This document shows positions 38,782 through 51,060 of a stretch of DNA of 64,000 nt, in pieces. The number at the start of each line of letters is the position of its first letter. Position 1 is the stretch's first letter. A program made the translations under genes and the position numbers. The stretch is taken from NCBI GenBank assembly GCA_907165065.1, contig OU015533.1, positions 25,002,578 through 25,066,577 of the forward strand, given 5' to 3'. This DNA comes from Caprimulgus europaeus (lineage: Eukaryota > Chordata > Aves > Caprimulgiformes > Caprimulgidae). Under the pieces are notes generated by a model. That model worked only from the letters and a program-made list of their open reading frames with translations. It had not been told where the DNA came from and did not search any database.

Positions 38782-40912
38782 CTGCATACAAGGACAGAAA
38801 CCTCTTGTACTGGTTGTAGAATAAATACATAGAGTATTGCAAAGGAGGCATAACCTCTGTGATTGATTTTAATGAACGATCCATTGAAATCTTTATTCAA
38901 ATAGAGCTCTCAACAATTATGGACACAGAATTGGGGTGGGGGTATCTAAAGAAAGAAAGAAGTTAAGTATTTCTTAGCTCACAACTGGGCACAATTCAAC
39001 TCTTGGCAAACAATGGGGATCTTCCAAACTATTTCACTGCGGTCCAAAAATGAAACAATGGCTGTAATGCAACTCTTGAAGTATGCAGTATGGATTCAGT
39101 TACTTGATTAGCTATATTGAATTTGCTGGTGTATTTAAATTCCATTTTATTCATTTGTTACCCATTTCGTATGTTCAAAACTGGAAAGAAAAAACACACA
39201 TCAATACTTCCATATTCCAATAGCGCTTTGTTCCACTCTTTACCACTAACAACATATCTGAAATAGTGTTTTAAAATGAAGTGCTTCCCCTCTCATTTTA
39301 TCGACTTTAAAAACAATAGGTCATGTTATTTCTTACCATGGGTCCAAAGGGTGCTTTTTCCTTTATTCTGGTTTAGGATGCAACACTAAAGAACATCCAT
39401 ATAGGTAAGCATATAAATGTTAGTGGTCCTAGCTCTCCTAAAACAGCGGTCATCAGCAAAATGTTGGCCACAGTAACTGGAGGTTGCAGCCACTGGTGCC
39501 CAATTTGATGGGGAGTGCAAAGTATGGGCTTGTCCACCACATGTTACTTGCCAACTAATTTCAACCATGGACTAAGCAAAGCTAAAGACCACCAACAGGT
39601 CAAAAATGCAATTAAGCATAGGCCACCAAGTAGCTGTCGGATGGCAATGATATTTGTTATGGCTCACATGGCTGAAGTGACAAGAAACAAAGAATCTGTA
39701 CCTCTAATCCAATTTCCTGATGTGTCCAACCACCAAAATTTACCATTTTCTAATGAAGAATGAGAATGTCCCTATTTCTGCTGAATGTCTCCCTCAGAAG
39801 ATTAAACACCAACTCCTCAGAAGTCTGTTATTGTTCCCTGCAGGCTGGGAATCTGCAGCAAATTTTAAGTCTAAGTAGTCAAACAATTAAATTGTTTGAA
39901 CATCAAACAATAAAAAAGTCTTTGGCAGAAAAGTTTTTTTTCTTTTTTCCATCCAAGCCTTCTCCACATCTCAATCCCAAAATAGCGGTTTATAGTCAGA
40001 CCTGGACAGAAGACAAGCTTAGATTCCTCATGACCCTTAAATATATACACTATTAGAAAAGGGTTATTGGCAGCTTTCAAAGCAACAGAAAGTATTAGCT
40101 TCCATACATGGAAAGCACCAAAATCCTGAATATACAAATGTCAGTGCTCAATACACAGACCCACACCACTATAGTTTCACTCACTTTGTGAAGCAAGAGT
40201 AGGTTCAACACAACCAGGGGTATTTCTACTGAAGCTTTGGCAAGCTGCAATTCATGATAACAAAAGTATCACTCCTCATCATTGCAGGAAAGATTAAGAA
40301 AAAAACAACAATTATGAAAAACCCTCAAAATTACTGTTTCATTTCTTTAAAAAAAATAATAAATACACCTCTGAGAAGTAAATGACTTCAGCATTATTTT
40401 CACTTCTTTGGAGCCTTCTGTCCCAACTCATGCATGGCATCAGCAATCATGAGTAATGTGAGTAACGTACTTGTGCAGACACACGCTGTCACAACCCTTC
40501 ACTTAGTTTTTTTTCTTGCTTACTTTCATAAATATATATCCACATTATTATGAATTTAATATTAAGAATTCAGGATGGAAAAGGTTTGATGTTTCTGGAA
40601 TTTTACAGGAGTTTGAATCTCTGCCAAAGTAACATTCTCTCCTGCACCATCTGTGTCACAAATGCAGTTGTTTCAGCACTACAAAACATGGAGCTGACAT
40701 CAGGAAACAACAGCCACCATCACAAGCCTATTTCCCTCCCACACTCCCTGCTTGCTGCCTCAAGTTAAGACAGTGATCTGTTGAAAATGCATTTTTTTAA
40801 AATAAAACACAGTTAATATCTGCTCAGCAAACACACATGTATAACTGGAATCTGAAGGAACAAAAGATAAGGGTTTGGTATTGGGTCGATATACCTTTTT
40901 TTTTTTACTTAC
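38782..40912 (-). other. PDE11A 2.1 kb intron
   Basis: Intron between the GAF-A end exon and the GAF-B start exon. It starts GTAAGT and ends TGTATGCAG. Open frames at 39515-40137 on both strands have no recognised domain. No repeat is named. Confidence 0.92.
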
Positions 40913-41002
40913 CCTGCTTCTGTCATATTCCTTCCTTGAAGCTGCAAATAGCTGGGCATTGGATATGGCAATCCCACAGAATGGGAGATACATCTGCATC
41001 AC
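40913..41002 (-). CDS. PDE11A: PDE11A exon (likely exon 3): end of GAF-A
   Basis: This 90-base exon encodes 30 residues, starting VMQMYLPFCGIAISNAQLF and ending KEYDRSR, in phase 0 at both ends. It is the last helix of the GAF-A domain, which binds cGMP in PDE11A, and the start of the linker helix to GAF-B. The acceptor reads ATAATAG before GTG; the donor is GTAAGT. Two Met codons (40997-40999 and 40991-40993) lie at the start. The first corresponds, by isoform length (933 minus 576 residues), to the expected initiator of human short isoform PDE11A2, so an internal start is possible here, but this is inference. The preceding exon, which should end in a residue string like FTEDDEK, was searched for on the minus strand up to 64000 and not found. 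The one difference from my recalled human sequence is Asp for Glu in KEYDRSR. Confidence 0.95.
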
Positions 41003-41581
41003 CTATTATCAAAAGAAATTCAGTCATTAAAAACAACTGCTATTAGACACTCATGTTACTAGCAAAGAAACCTAAACTTAGATGACACGTCCCAGGAAAG
41101 TCTCAGCTCACTCTTCAGCAGAAGACCAAAAGAAACAAAATCATCATGGGCAAGGCAGATAAAATGAGTGTAACAGATTAAATAGCTAGGAAAGAACAAA
41201 TAAACTTGAGTTCACAGGTCCCAGCAGTGAGGGTCCTCTAGAACTTGTCTAGAAAATGGCAGATTCTCAAGTCTATAAAATGTGTGTTTGAAGACTACAT
41301 TAAATTACAATTTCCCCTGTAAGAAAAAAACGGGTTTTTTTTATTTTTTCTGAACTGCTTGAGTCACATTCCTGCTGATTTCTAAAGTATATAGATTTTG
41401 GAAAATACAAACACAGTGGAACACAGCACACTGATCCAAAACTATTAGTCAGAAAGCTGACTGTCTTCTCAATGAGAAAAAAAAGGTTAAAGAACATGCT
41501 TGAGAAACTGGGCCTTATCACCATACATCAAGAAAGACTGGACAAGAGAGTCTGTTAAAATATTTTGAGGTGTATAAGGTG

Positions 41582-41623
41582 ACTTTAGGCTGGCTAAGAC
41601 TTTAGGCATACTTTAGGCTGGCT
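41582..41623. repeat. Short direct repeat ACTTTAGGCTGGCT
   Basis: The 14-mer occurs at 41582-41595 and again at 41610-41623, with a partial copy (GACTTTAGGC) between them. It looks like a small local duplication. Confidence 0.65.
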
Positions 41624-44381
41624 CTGTGTGAAATTAATAAACTAGGCTAGTAAAATACTTAAGTACCAGTAGGACTGGCACTGATCCATTGTTGACCTTG
41701 TGAAAAAGTAAAAAAAAATTAGCATTTTTAAGACATATTGATAACAAGTCTGTAACATACTGCCACTGCTGAGTGGTTCCCAAGCTTAGGTCTGAGACAA
41801 CAAGTAAATTTTATAGGTGCTGAGTAGCTTTAACGTTTGCAAAACCAGTTAGAGTTGGGGCACTCTGCTGTTCAGAGTCAAAAGAATGCTGTAGCAGTTA
41901 ACCTTTCTTCTCTGATCTTCGGCAACTGGGAGATCCACCGTATGCAATCCTTCCTGCAACAAGTTTTGGCACTGAGAAACTGGTATTTGTCTCTGTAATT
42001 CCATTTAATTAGAAAATTACTGCTAACCCACGGAAGAGCCTATTTGAGAAAAAAACCCCCAAGAATTTTAAGCATCCAGAAGAACTGGAACAACAGCAAC
42101 TGCTGTTCTACTTTATCTTCCTTAAACACTCTACTGGCTACATATCTACCTAGTTTGTGTTTGAATAATTATGAATTTTCCAAAAGAATCTTCAGATCCT
42201 CTGAAATTTTCACCTTTGCAGCTACCATTCTGTCAGAATAACTGCAGATTTTAAAGGTGCACACATACATCTATACCACCAATGTGCAAACACTTTTCTT
42301 TCATCCTCTTCCCATCATGCTTCCCTCTAAAGGAAAATGACACACTTTACACTCAAACACCTTTTGAGAAAGGCAGTAATTAAGCTAGTCAACTATCGCA
42401 CCAGATCTGCAGGAAAGAGTACACTAAATGAAACAAAGACCATAACAAATCACTAAGAGGGGGGTTTCTTTTTTTTTATTTAAGAATGTCTCAGATTTTT
42501 CCATATTTCAGTTTAGATTTTATTTCCAAAATGAAACAGAAAATCTATTTATATTTTCTTGCAATAGTGCCAAATGCCATAGCCAAGTAAGAGATGAAAG
42601 GTAGAAAAAAATTATCACCTGAGAAAAATCTAACCTTTAGTGTAATTATGAATATCATACTGAGGCTGGATACATTTTTGCTTAATAAAAATAAATAAAT
42701 ACTTGTATTTATTGCCCCCGCATTGGAACCTCTGTTCCCAAAAGTAACGTGACCCTGTGGCAATGGAAACCATAAAAGTTTATGAACCTTCATCCACCAC
42801 AAAAACAGCTAACAAAGATGTGGTTTTTAGCAAGAAAAAAAAATTATTTTGCATTATTGAAGAACTGACTTTATATAGACATTAGCATCCATAAAACACT
42901 GGTTTATGAAATGTCAAGAATATGGAAAGCTGCTGACTAACATAATTTTTATCACTCTAATTATGTAAGGTGCAGTGCAACTAAGGAAGTAACACCAAGC
43001 TGTTTAAGACAATCAGTAGAAGAAATTGATAAATGTGTATAGCTATGAAGGAAAAAAAGCAAACCAATCACCAGGTAGAGAGAAATCACCTTGTGATAAC
43101 AGCTAAATCAATTATCCCTGTTTACAAAAGAACAATTGACAAAACAAAAGCCTACTGCCATTCTTCTTTTGTACTTCCTGAACAGTAAAGGTGACTACTG
43201 TGCTTCTGGCAAATGGTAAAACAATACCAAATAAACAAAGAATAACAACATTTCTAATGGTAACTGAATTTTAAATATGATTATTTTTAACCAAAATTTT
43301 AGAATGGAATTGGAAGCGGTTATCACATTCTGATTTTGAATTACAAATTTAAATCTGCAGTACTCAAGACTGCTTTACAAGCACCTCCAACATATTGATG
43401 CTATAGCTGTTGACACTCCATACAAACATGAAGTAACATAACAGTCAGCTCTTATCTGTTTGGACCACATATTGTAAGGAGCCAATACTGCTATGCCAGA
43501 TTCACTTCAGGGATTTTTCCCTCCGAAGAAAACAAAAACATGAGGAAATGGCACATGCCACCACAACCTAGACACACCCTTTTTGCCTCCTTTTAAGTGA
43601 TACATATATAATTACTAATCCTCTGGTGCTCTGAGGTAAATACTGTAATCACTGAACCATAACGCACTATAATTCTATTTCTATTCCTGCTGATTATTAT
43701 TTGTCCTTAAAGAGCAGGATGTGACTTATAATGAGCATAAAGCACAGTCCATGTTTTACTATCTTAATTCTTCAGCATCAACATGCTTCATTAATATAAC
43801 ACTGACTTTTGGCAACAGCAAATAAATTGGGCAGAAGACTACATTGTATTGAAATTACAGAATATTGAAAGGCAGGTCATAGACACACTTAAGCAGCATG
43901 TGACAGGAAACACTGCAGATAAATTATATCGTTATTTTAATTTGCCTCAGTGAGACAAAAATCTTGTTAAGAAGCAGCTATTTTCTTTTTCCTTGTCTGC
44001 TGTTCTTCCTATAGCACTGAGCATGCCAGGACAGCTTGCCTCTACCAGTCAATGTTTTGTCAAATAGTTTTATTACACAGTGAAGCCAGCTTGATGCTGG
44101 AACTTGTAAAGGATGCACTGGCACCTGGTCTGAAGGTCGAGTATGCAACATGTTTCTGTTACACCAACGCACACCCTTCTAATGGACATAAAATAATTTC
44201 CCTTTGCTATACTGAAGGTCTTTTAAAAAAATTTTGAAGCAAAATGGACTATATCTGAATTTCCTTCCACGTCTATTTTGAATTAATGACAGGAAAAGAA
44301 CCTGCAGATTTATTAAACAAAGCAATTTCCTAAGAAAACAAATAGAATACAAAAATATATTAAAAAAAAATGTTTTAACAG

Positions 44382-44930
44382 TGTCCTGGTTTCAGCTGGA
44401 ATAAAGTTAATTTTCTTCCCAGTAGCTGGTATAATGCTGTGGTTTGGATTTAGCGTGAGAATAATGTTGATAACACACTGATGTTTTAGTTGTTGCTGAG
44501 CAGTGTTTATACTAAGTCAAGGGCTTTTCAGCTTCTCACACTGCCCTGTGAGCAGAGGCTGGGAGCGCACAGAAAGCTGGGAGGGAACACAGCCAGGACA
44601 GCCGACCCAAATGGGTATTCCATACCAATGATGTCATGCCCAGTATATAAACTGGGGGGAGCTGGACAGGGGACATGACAGCTCGGGGATTGGCTGGGCA
44701 TTGGTCAGCAGGCAGTGAGCAATCATTCTATTAATCACTTGTTTTGCATATTTTTTAAAGTTATTATGATTTTCCTTCCCTTTTTTTCCTATTAAACTGT
44801 CTTTATCTTTTTTTTTTTTTTTTTTTACCTTTTTTTCCCACATCTCAATTCTCTCCCTCATTCCACTGGGGGGAGGGGGGCAAGCAAATGACTATTTGGT
44901 GCTTAATTGCCAGCTGGGGTTAAACAGACA
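44382..44930 (+). mobile_element. Solo LTR of an endogenous retrovirus (TGTCCTGG...GACA family, probably ERVL-like)
   Basis: This 549-base element begins TGTCCTGGTTTCAGCTGG and ends TTAAACAGACA, giving the TG..CA ends of an LTR. It carries a TATA box (TATATAAA at 44644-44651) followed by GC-richer sequence. An ATTAAA poly(A) signal is at 44791-44796, then a run of 19 T, and a TCCACTGGGGGGAGG block near the 3' end. The family is one I know as widespread in neoavian birds; the exact name is not certain. There is no internal gag/pol/env sequence beside it, so it is a solo LTR left by recombination. It lies antisense to PDE11A in the intron. Confidence 0.88.
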
Positions 44931-45085
44931 GCTATATCTCATTAATTTATTTTGGCAAATAAGATTAGTTGTAGTGATTCATCACAGCACTTTGTTGCAT
45001 ATTAACAAACAAATCAGTAAGTACAGTATATTTCATAAAAATTAAGTTCAGTCTGAATAATAAGCCAATCTAATGAACCTGAGAT

Positions 45086-45490
45086 CAGAATCACAGAATG
45101 GTTGAGGTTGGAAGGGACCTCTGAAGGTCATCTAGTCCAACCACCCTGCTCAAGCAGGGACTCCTAGAGCACATGAACCAGAACTTTGTCTAGACAGTTT
45201 TTTAATATCTCCAGGGAGGGAGATTCCACAACCTCTCTGGGCAGCCTGTTCCAGTGTTTGGTCACTCTCACAGTAAAGTTCTTCCTTATGTTCGGGTGGA
45301 ACTTCCTATGCCGCAGTTTATGCCCATTGCCTTTCGTCCCATTGTTGGGTGCCAATGAGAAGCGTCTGGCCCCATCCTCTAGACACTCTCCCTTTAGATA
45401 TTTAGAAACATTAATCAGATCCCCTCTGAGTCGTCTTTTCTCCACCCTGAATAGGCCCAGCTCCCTCAGCCTTTCCTCATATGAAAGATA
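45086..45490 (-). mobile_element. CR1 LINE, 5'-truncated tail with reverse transcriptase ORF end
   Basis: The plus strand begins AATCACAGAATGGTTGAGG and continues GGAAGGGACCTCTGAAGGTC ATCTAGTCCAACCACCC, which is the reverse complement of a CR1 3' end. On the minus strand, the C-terminal end of CR1 ORF2 is still open for over 100 codons and reaches its stop at 45164. It includes LSYEERLRELGLF, EKRRLRGDLI, KHWNRLPREVVESPSLE and LDKVLVHVL. This is the end of the reverse-transcriptase polyprotein, cut at its 5' side as most CR1 copies are. The fragment cannot move by itself. It is in the same orientation as PDE11A. Confidence 0.93.
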
Positions 45491-45695
45491 TGACTTTTTC
45501 CTGCCCACAGAAACATATAACCCCATTGCTTTAGTCTCACCACACATCTCCAAACTTGTGTGCCCAAATTCAGACCTTTAAATCCACAATAAGAACTGAA
45601 GTAGTAGCTTGATATTTAGAAGTACAAAGCATTCAGAAATTCTGCAATATTAACTGCAAGGACAAGAAAGACACAACTTGTGCTTGCTTCATTTA

Positions 45696-45716
45696 TTTTT
45701 TTTTTTTTTTTTTTTT
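45696..45716. repeat. Poly-T tract of 21 bases
   Basis: An uninterrupted T run about 200 bases past the CR1 tail. It is not attached to a recognised retroposed gene. Confidence 0.85.
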
Positions 45717-48700
45717 AATGGCATCAGTTCTGAAATCCAGATGAAGCACACCAGTTCTCCCTCAGAATTTCAGAGGGCAGTCCACTTCCTACTAACAATT
45801 TTATAGGCCAAAAGTCCCATACCAGGTTGCATAGTTGTCTGGGCATATCAGCATTTGGACACCTACACTACAGCATGACAATGTCTTGAGATGTAACACT
45901 CATTTTCCTTTCATCTGGCTTTTCATAGATGCTGAGACATAGAATACATAAGTTACTAAGATTCTTATCAGTGTTCTTCTGAACTGCTAAAAATAAGTTA
46001 AGGGATTATCTCATGATCTGGGCTTGGTTTTACAATAACTGCATACATGATACAAGTTTTTTTTACTATCAAAAATGGGCAGGAGACCTCTGGCCAAGTT
46101 CTTTCTAACACCTATCCTCAAGAGATACTGCCTTTCCTTTCATCACACAGCCTGGGGATGATGGTTCTTACGGAATCTGCAAGCTCTTCCTTTGCTACCC
46201 AAGAAAAGCCCCTGCTGGCTCCTACTTTAAAGTTTAAAAGAAGGCTATTTCCTAGAATTGGGTGTCTCATGGGAAATAAGTTTTGAAATTTTCTTTTCAC
46301 AAGAAGGTATAAAAGCCTTTAGTTTCCTAGCCTCAGTGTTGTTTTAGCCTCACAAATAGCACAAGCTCTCCATCAACTGCAAAACAATATGCAATATTAC
46401 TTTTTTACCCTATTTAGGAATACAGGTGTTCATATCTGCAGATCTCAACATGTCTTGCTTTTTTTTGTTAAAAACAGGTAATGATATAGACAGTGAAGCT
46501 GCATGCATGCAGACCTGCAATGCAGAAAGTTATTAGCTAATCCTGAAAAACAGCCAGTGCTGCAATGGCAGCACACTGCAGAGGTAAAATGCTAGCTTCA
46601 CGCGTGCTGGCTGGAAAGCAGCCTTGAGTTCAGCTTCAGCTAAGCTAAATACAATGACATTTACCCTGCCTCCCCTGCATGCGGTTTTGCCTGCACTAAG
46701 CACCCTCAGAGAGCATCTGCTGCCATAATATAGTCTAACTCATGGCTTCTGACATACTCCAAGCATGCCCCTGCCTGCGGTCACAAACAAAAACAAGTTC
46801 GATGGCTGATGAAAGAAAGGAAAAAAGAAGCCTCTCAGTAAGGCTTGCGTACTCAATCTGGCACAAACTCCAGGTTAAGCTCTCGGCAAAGGCTTGTCTG
46901 GTTCAAGTGTTTTCTTTAGTGGTCACAGGAGCCACTTATCTTTATACAGCTTGCTTGGTAAGCCTGTGGGGGAAGAGGGGCTTACAGACTCTCTAGAAAG
47001 AGAAAGAAAGTATTTTTGAAATAAATATTGTTGCTATAGTTTAAAGTTATACATGTTTTGTGGACATACTTAAAACCAAGTCAAGGAAGCCAGCTGCCCC
47101 TTGAAACACTTCCTGAAGTGTTAAAAATAGGTTCAGAGAATGAAATATTCTACTGAATTCTGAAAGCAATAAACCAAAATCAATTGCAAATGGTTAAGCA
47201 TATGCATTCATTCAAACTCCATTCCCTTCTGCCAGCTGTGTGGTGCCTGGCTATCCATGCCCCTGATACAATCTGATCATCATCTAGGCTTGCAATTCTC
47301 AGAAATATTTTCCAAGATTATTTTTCCACCTCAAGCATGGACAGAACAATTGCTTGGTAGAGACATGCCATGAATTATGGGCATACAAATGGGGCACATA
47401 GCTCCCCACTTCTATGAACCTGCAGAGGCTCCTGGGCCAATCTTCTATTGCCTTTTTTTTTTTTAATTTCCATTTGCATGTGTTTATTATTTAGGCAGTA
47501 CCATAAAAATGCCCTAATGCTTGCAAACATATGACAGCATCTCTGTCCTATAAAGCTATCTAACTATGGAAGCTTTTGGTGGCTGTAAACAGCCTGAAAA
47601 GGACCACAGGAGCATTTCTTCAGCACTAAATGTGTGCTTGGCTGCATCAATTACTGGCACACATTCAAACTAGATAAAAGCATCACCAGAGAGATTACAA
47701 CACACATCTCCTGTAGGAGCACGCTTCTTGGAGTTTAAAAACCTCAGTCCTATGTAGGTCACTGTCCTCACAAGCCACAGCACTGGGAGAATATCACATG
47801 CAGGACCAAGGGGCAGGAAAGGGCAGGAGTGTGCAGCTTAAAACTAGCACAGCCTCATCCTCTGACCTCTTTCCCAGCCCCCATCACTGCCCTCCAGTTG
47901 CTACAGCACAAAAAACATCTTCTCTCTTTTCTGCTAGGTACCCAAGATCTTTAAACTGGGAAAACAAATAAATACATTGAATGTGATTTAGAATAATACA
48001 CTTATAAAACTGTTTATATAGTCAGAATTATATACTAATCCTATTTCATTTTTCTTGCAGATAGTTGGAGGTTTCTTGTCCCAGTCACTTTACAGCTAAA
48101 CATTTCTTGTATTTACCATCACTAGCAGGATGTGAAGCTCAAAAAAAAAATCTAACTAAGATTCTAAATCTAACTAAGAATCACACTGTATTACTCTGTC
48201 ATACACAAACACATTGTCAGTCACTATTTTTAAGCACTATTCTAAAAGACTTATTTAAATATTTTAACACTGCATTGAATTTAGCACTCTGTATAAAGTA
48301 GGAAGGACAATAAGTTGTACTGTAAATTTCCACAGAGTACCTCATTTTAAATGCAGTTAGTCCAAATAAATCTGAAAAAAATTCTGCTAAAGACTACAAA
48401 GACAAAAATAATTTAAATATATGTAAAATGTCTAGTATTCTAGGATGCAATATTCTGATCTCACAAGCATCCAGCTATTTTCATTGGAAATTTCTCCTGA
48501 TTTTACACACACCCAAATCAGTGATGCCCAGTAATAAGCCCTGTCCCAGCAATTACTTCAAGCTGCCACCGAGTTATTCAACATGTGATACTGAACCAGG
48601 ATTTCCAGTAGAAAAAGTAGGGACAAGAGAAGGAAAAAAGTTACATAAGGAACAACCGCGGTTATTAAAATGAGAAGTGTAGGAACTGAGGAAGAGTAGG

Positions 48701-48738
48701 GGTAGCAGTCAAAAAAGCAGTGACACAAGGAGCATCAG

Positions 48739-49075
48739 CATAGAATCATAGAATGGTTTGGGCTGGAAGGGACCTCAAAGATCATCCAGTTTCAACCCCC
48801 CTGCCATGAGCAGGGACACCTTCCACTAAACCAGATTGCTCAAAGCCTCATCCAGCCTGGTCTTAAACACTTCCAGGGAGGGGGCATCCACAACTTCCTT
48901 GGGCAACCTGTTCCAGTGTCTCACCACACTCACAGTGAAGAATTTCTTCCTCATATCTAATCTAAACCTACCCTCTTTCAGCTTAAAGCCATTTCCCCTT
49001 GTCCTGTCATTAACTGCCCTTACGGAAAGTCCTTCCCCAGCTTTCCTGTAGGCTCCTTCAGGTATTGGAAGACCG
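48739..49075 (-). mobile_element. CR1 LINE, 5'-truncated tail (second subfamily)
   Basis: The plus strand starts CATAGAATCATAGAATGG TT and runs through GGGCTGGAAGGGACC TC, AGATCATCCAGTT and CTGCCATGAGCAGGG. On the minus strand the end of CR1 ORF2 is open: [38 protein letters not shown] and [13 protein letters not shown], with its stop near 48826. The 3' tail wording differs from the CR1 pieces at 45.1 and 50.6 kb, so it belongs to another subfamily. It is truncated at about 49075 and is in the same orientation as PDE11A. Confidence 0.93.
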
Positions 49076-50586
49076 CTAGTGTAAGCATCTGTAAGCCAAA
49101 CGGCTGCCATTCAGCCCTTAGTCCTGCAAGTTCAGCGAATGCACATCAAGCTTGGAAGCAAGGAAAAAAGTCACTTTACGGGTAGCCCAAGTGATGGCTG
49201 AAAAGTTACAGTATGATTAGACCAGTAAACCAACATGTTTCTATATGATAAGCAAGTTGAAAGCCATGGAGACTCCCTTACTGCATGGGCTACTGAGCAC
49301 CCTCCAATCTGGACAGTGGAGGTATGCACCAGGAGGTGTGACCTCCTATGCACATTGGAGGTGTGACCACCAGCCAATAAATCAACACAACAATTATAGA
49401 TTACTTTATCAAGACTAGTGTCTCCATCCATTGGCTTTGGAAGTTGGCAGGGCACCATCCTTTGTAGCAAAGTCTTACAGAGAAGTGCTTGGCAGCTTTT
49501 ATTAGTCCATCGGAAATAACATGAATGAGCAGCATCACAAAAGGTCACAAATGTCCTCAAAACCACAACTCCCACCCACCAATTAACTACTACTCCTTCA
49601 AAGGCTGGATGTCAGTCATCTTTGATGCATCTAAATTATATCACCACCTTAATAAAAAATCAAGCTGACAGGGTTCACAGAGAACATTTTACCTGTGTAA
49701 AGTTTTCCAGAGAGATCAAGAGGGGCTGTTACTGCCTGGCTGCTCTCTCCTGTTTGAAGATGAGCCACTAGAGGCCAGTCCCCAAGTATGGGAGCCCACA
49801 GTAGTTCTGCAGCACCTTAAATCTCAGTATATCAAAGCACTTTGGCAGACCATGAGTGAGATTTTACAGCAGCAACATCACATCATCATTTTTTTCTTCT
49901 AGGGACAGTAAAACTGAGTCAAATAAAGATTAAATAATTTGTTCTGAGGAGAGGAAAAAGGTCACAAAGATTCTGTCAAAATTTTGGAAGAGATCCTGGT
50001 TCCCACAACACCTGAATCAGCAGATCCAGCTTGCCCAAAGACACTGTTATAAAATCTTTATAAATGTCACGGCATGAGATGAGAAGATCTTGGTATTGGC
50101 ACTGCAGAGTGAGAGCAGCAAAGACTGATACTAACAAAAGAGAGTTGCAGATCAGAACTTTAAATTAGCATAGGAAAATTAGTATCACTTCAAAGTCAAT
50201 TTTTCCTACAACATAATTGCAGACTTCAGTTTTACCATTTCAAATTGCACCACATGTCTGATCTATGGCAGATACTACCCATAACAACTGACCATGCTAA
50301 TTGAATAGTATTGAAACCAAGAAAAAATTCCATATGCATCCATACATTGAGAATGTCATCTTCAAGTCACAATTCTACTTACAACTCAGTTATCAACTCC
50401 TAATTCTTGTCAGTGATGAGAACTAGATTTATTCATACTCTACTTCTTCCTGCAGTCTTTAAGCATTAGAGTACACAAACTGAAAACTATTTCTACTAAT
50501 TATTGGCTTAGCCAGCGCTGAATGAAGATGTCTTATTTCACTCTTTGTACAAATTAAATTTTGTCTTTAGAGTCAGAGTGCAGGCA

Positions 50587-51060
50587 CAGAATCAGAATCA
50601 CAGATTGGCTGAGGTTGGCAGAGGCTTCTGGAGGTCATCTGGTGCAATCCCCTGCTCAAGCAGGACCACCACCAGTCACCCAGAACTTTGTCTAGATAGT
50701 TTTTGAATGTCTCTAAGAATGCAGATTCCACCACCTCTCTGGGCAACCTGTGCTACTGCTCAGTCACTCTCACAGTAAAAAAAGTGTTGCCTGATGTTCA
50801 GTTTCCTGTGCTTAAGTTTATGCCCATTGCCTCTTGTCCCATCACTGAGCATCACTGAAGAGAGCCTGGCTCCACCCTCCCATCAGCTATTTATACACAC
50901 TGATGAGATCTCCCCACAAGCCTTCTCCCTCAGCCTCTCCTCATAGGACAGATGCTCCAGTTCCTCAATGATCTTCATGTAACTTTGTTAGACTCTGTCC
51001 AGTACATCCATGTCTCCCTTGTATTGGGAAGCCTAGGACTGGACACGTTGCTACGAGCCA
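50587..51060 (-). mobile_element. CR1 LINE, 5'-truncated and decayed tail
   Basis: AGAATCAGAATCACAGATTG GCTGAGGTTGG leads into CCTGCTCAAGCAGG, ACCACCTCTCTGGGCAACCT, TTTATGCCCATTGCCTCTTG TCCCATCACT and, at the far end, GACTCTGTCCAGTACATCCA plus GGACTGGACACG. This is the reverse complement of the last 470 or so bases of CR1. Its reading frame is broken in several places. It keeps the same 3' tail type as the 45.1 kb copy. Confidence 0.92.

Larger units (their letters stand above)
1..41002 (-). other. PDE11A: PDE11A gene, internal part (ten coding exons and their introns)
   Basis: Ten exons on the minus strand, read from 41002 down to 1210, join into one open frame of 975 bases. Lengths are 90, 141, 65, 136, 76, 68, 93, 51, 147 and 108. 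All junctions are GT-AG and every reading phase matches across the introns. The product matches my memory of vertebrate PDE11A, a cytosolic homodimeric enzyme that hydrolyses both cAMP and cGMP and has tandem GAF domains before an HD-type catalytic domain. The part seen covers about human residues 357-681. Exons 1-2 (N-terminus and GAF-A) should lie beyond 64000. The exon after HNWRH (TAGFQDIL...) should lie before base 1. Exon numbers 3-12 are inferred from the human gene. No promoter or poly(A) site is in view. The intact frame and conserved residues argue for a functional gene. Confidence 0.95.

Noticed and set aside
45186-45581. 131-codon plus-strand open frame
   Set aside because: It is the antisense shadow of the CR1 reverse-transcriptase ORF end.
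49761-49790. CTCF-like string GCCACTAGAGGCCAG as a separate feature
   Set aside because: One core base differs from the consensus and there is no supporting context; mentioned only with the other site.
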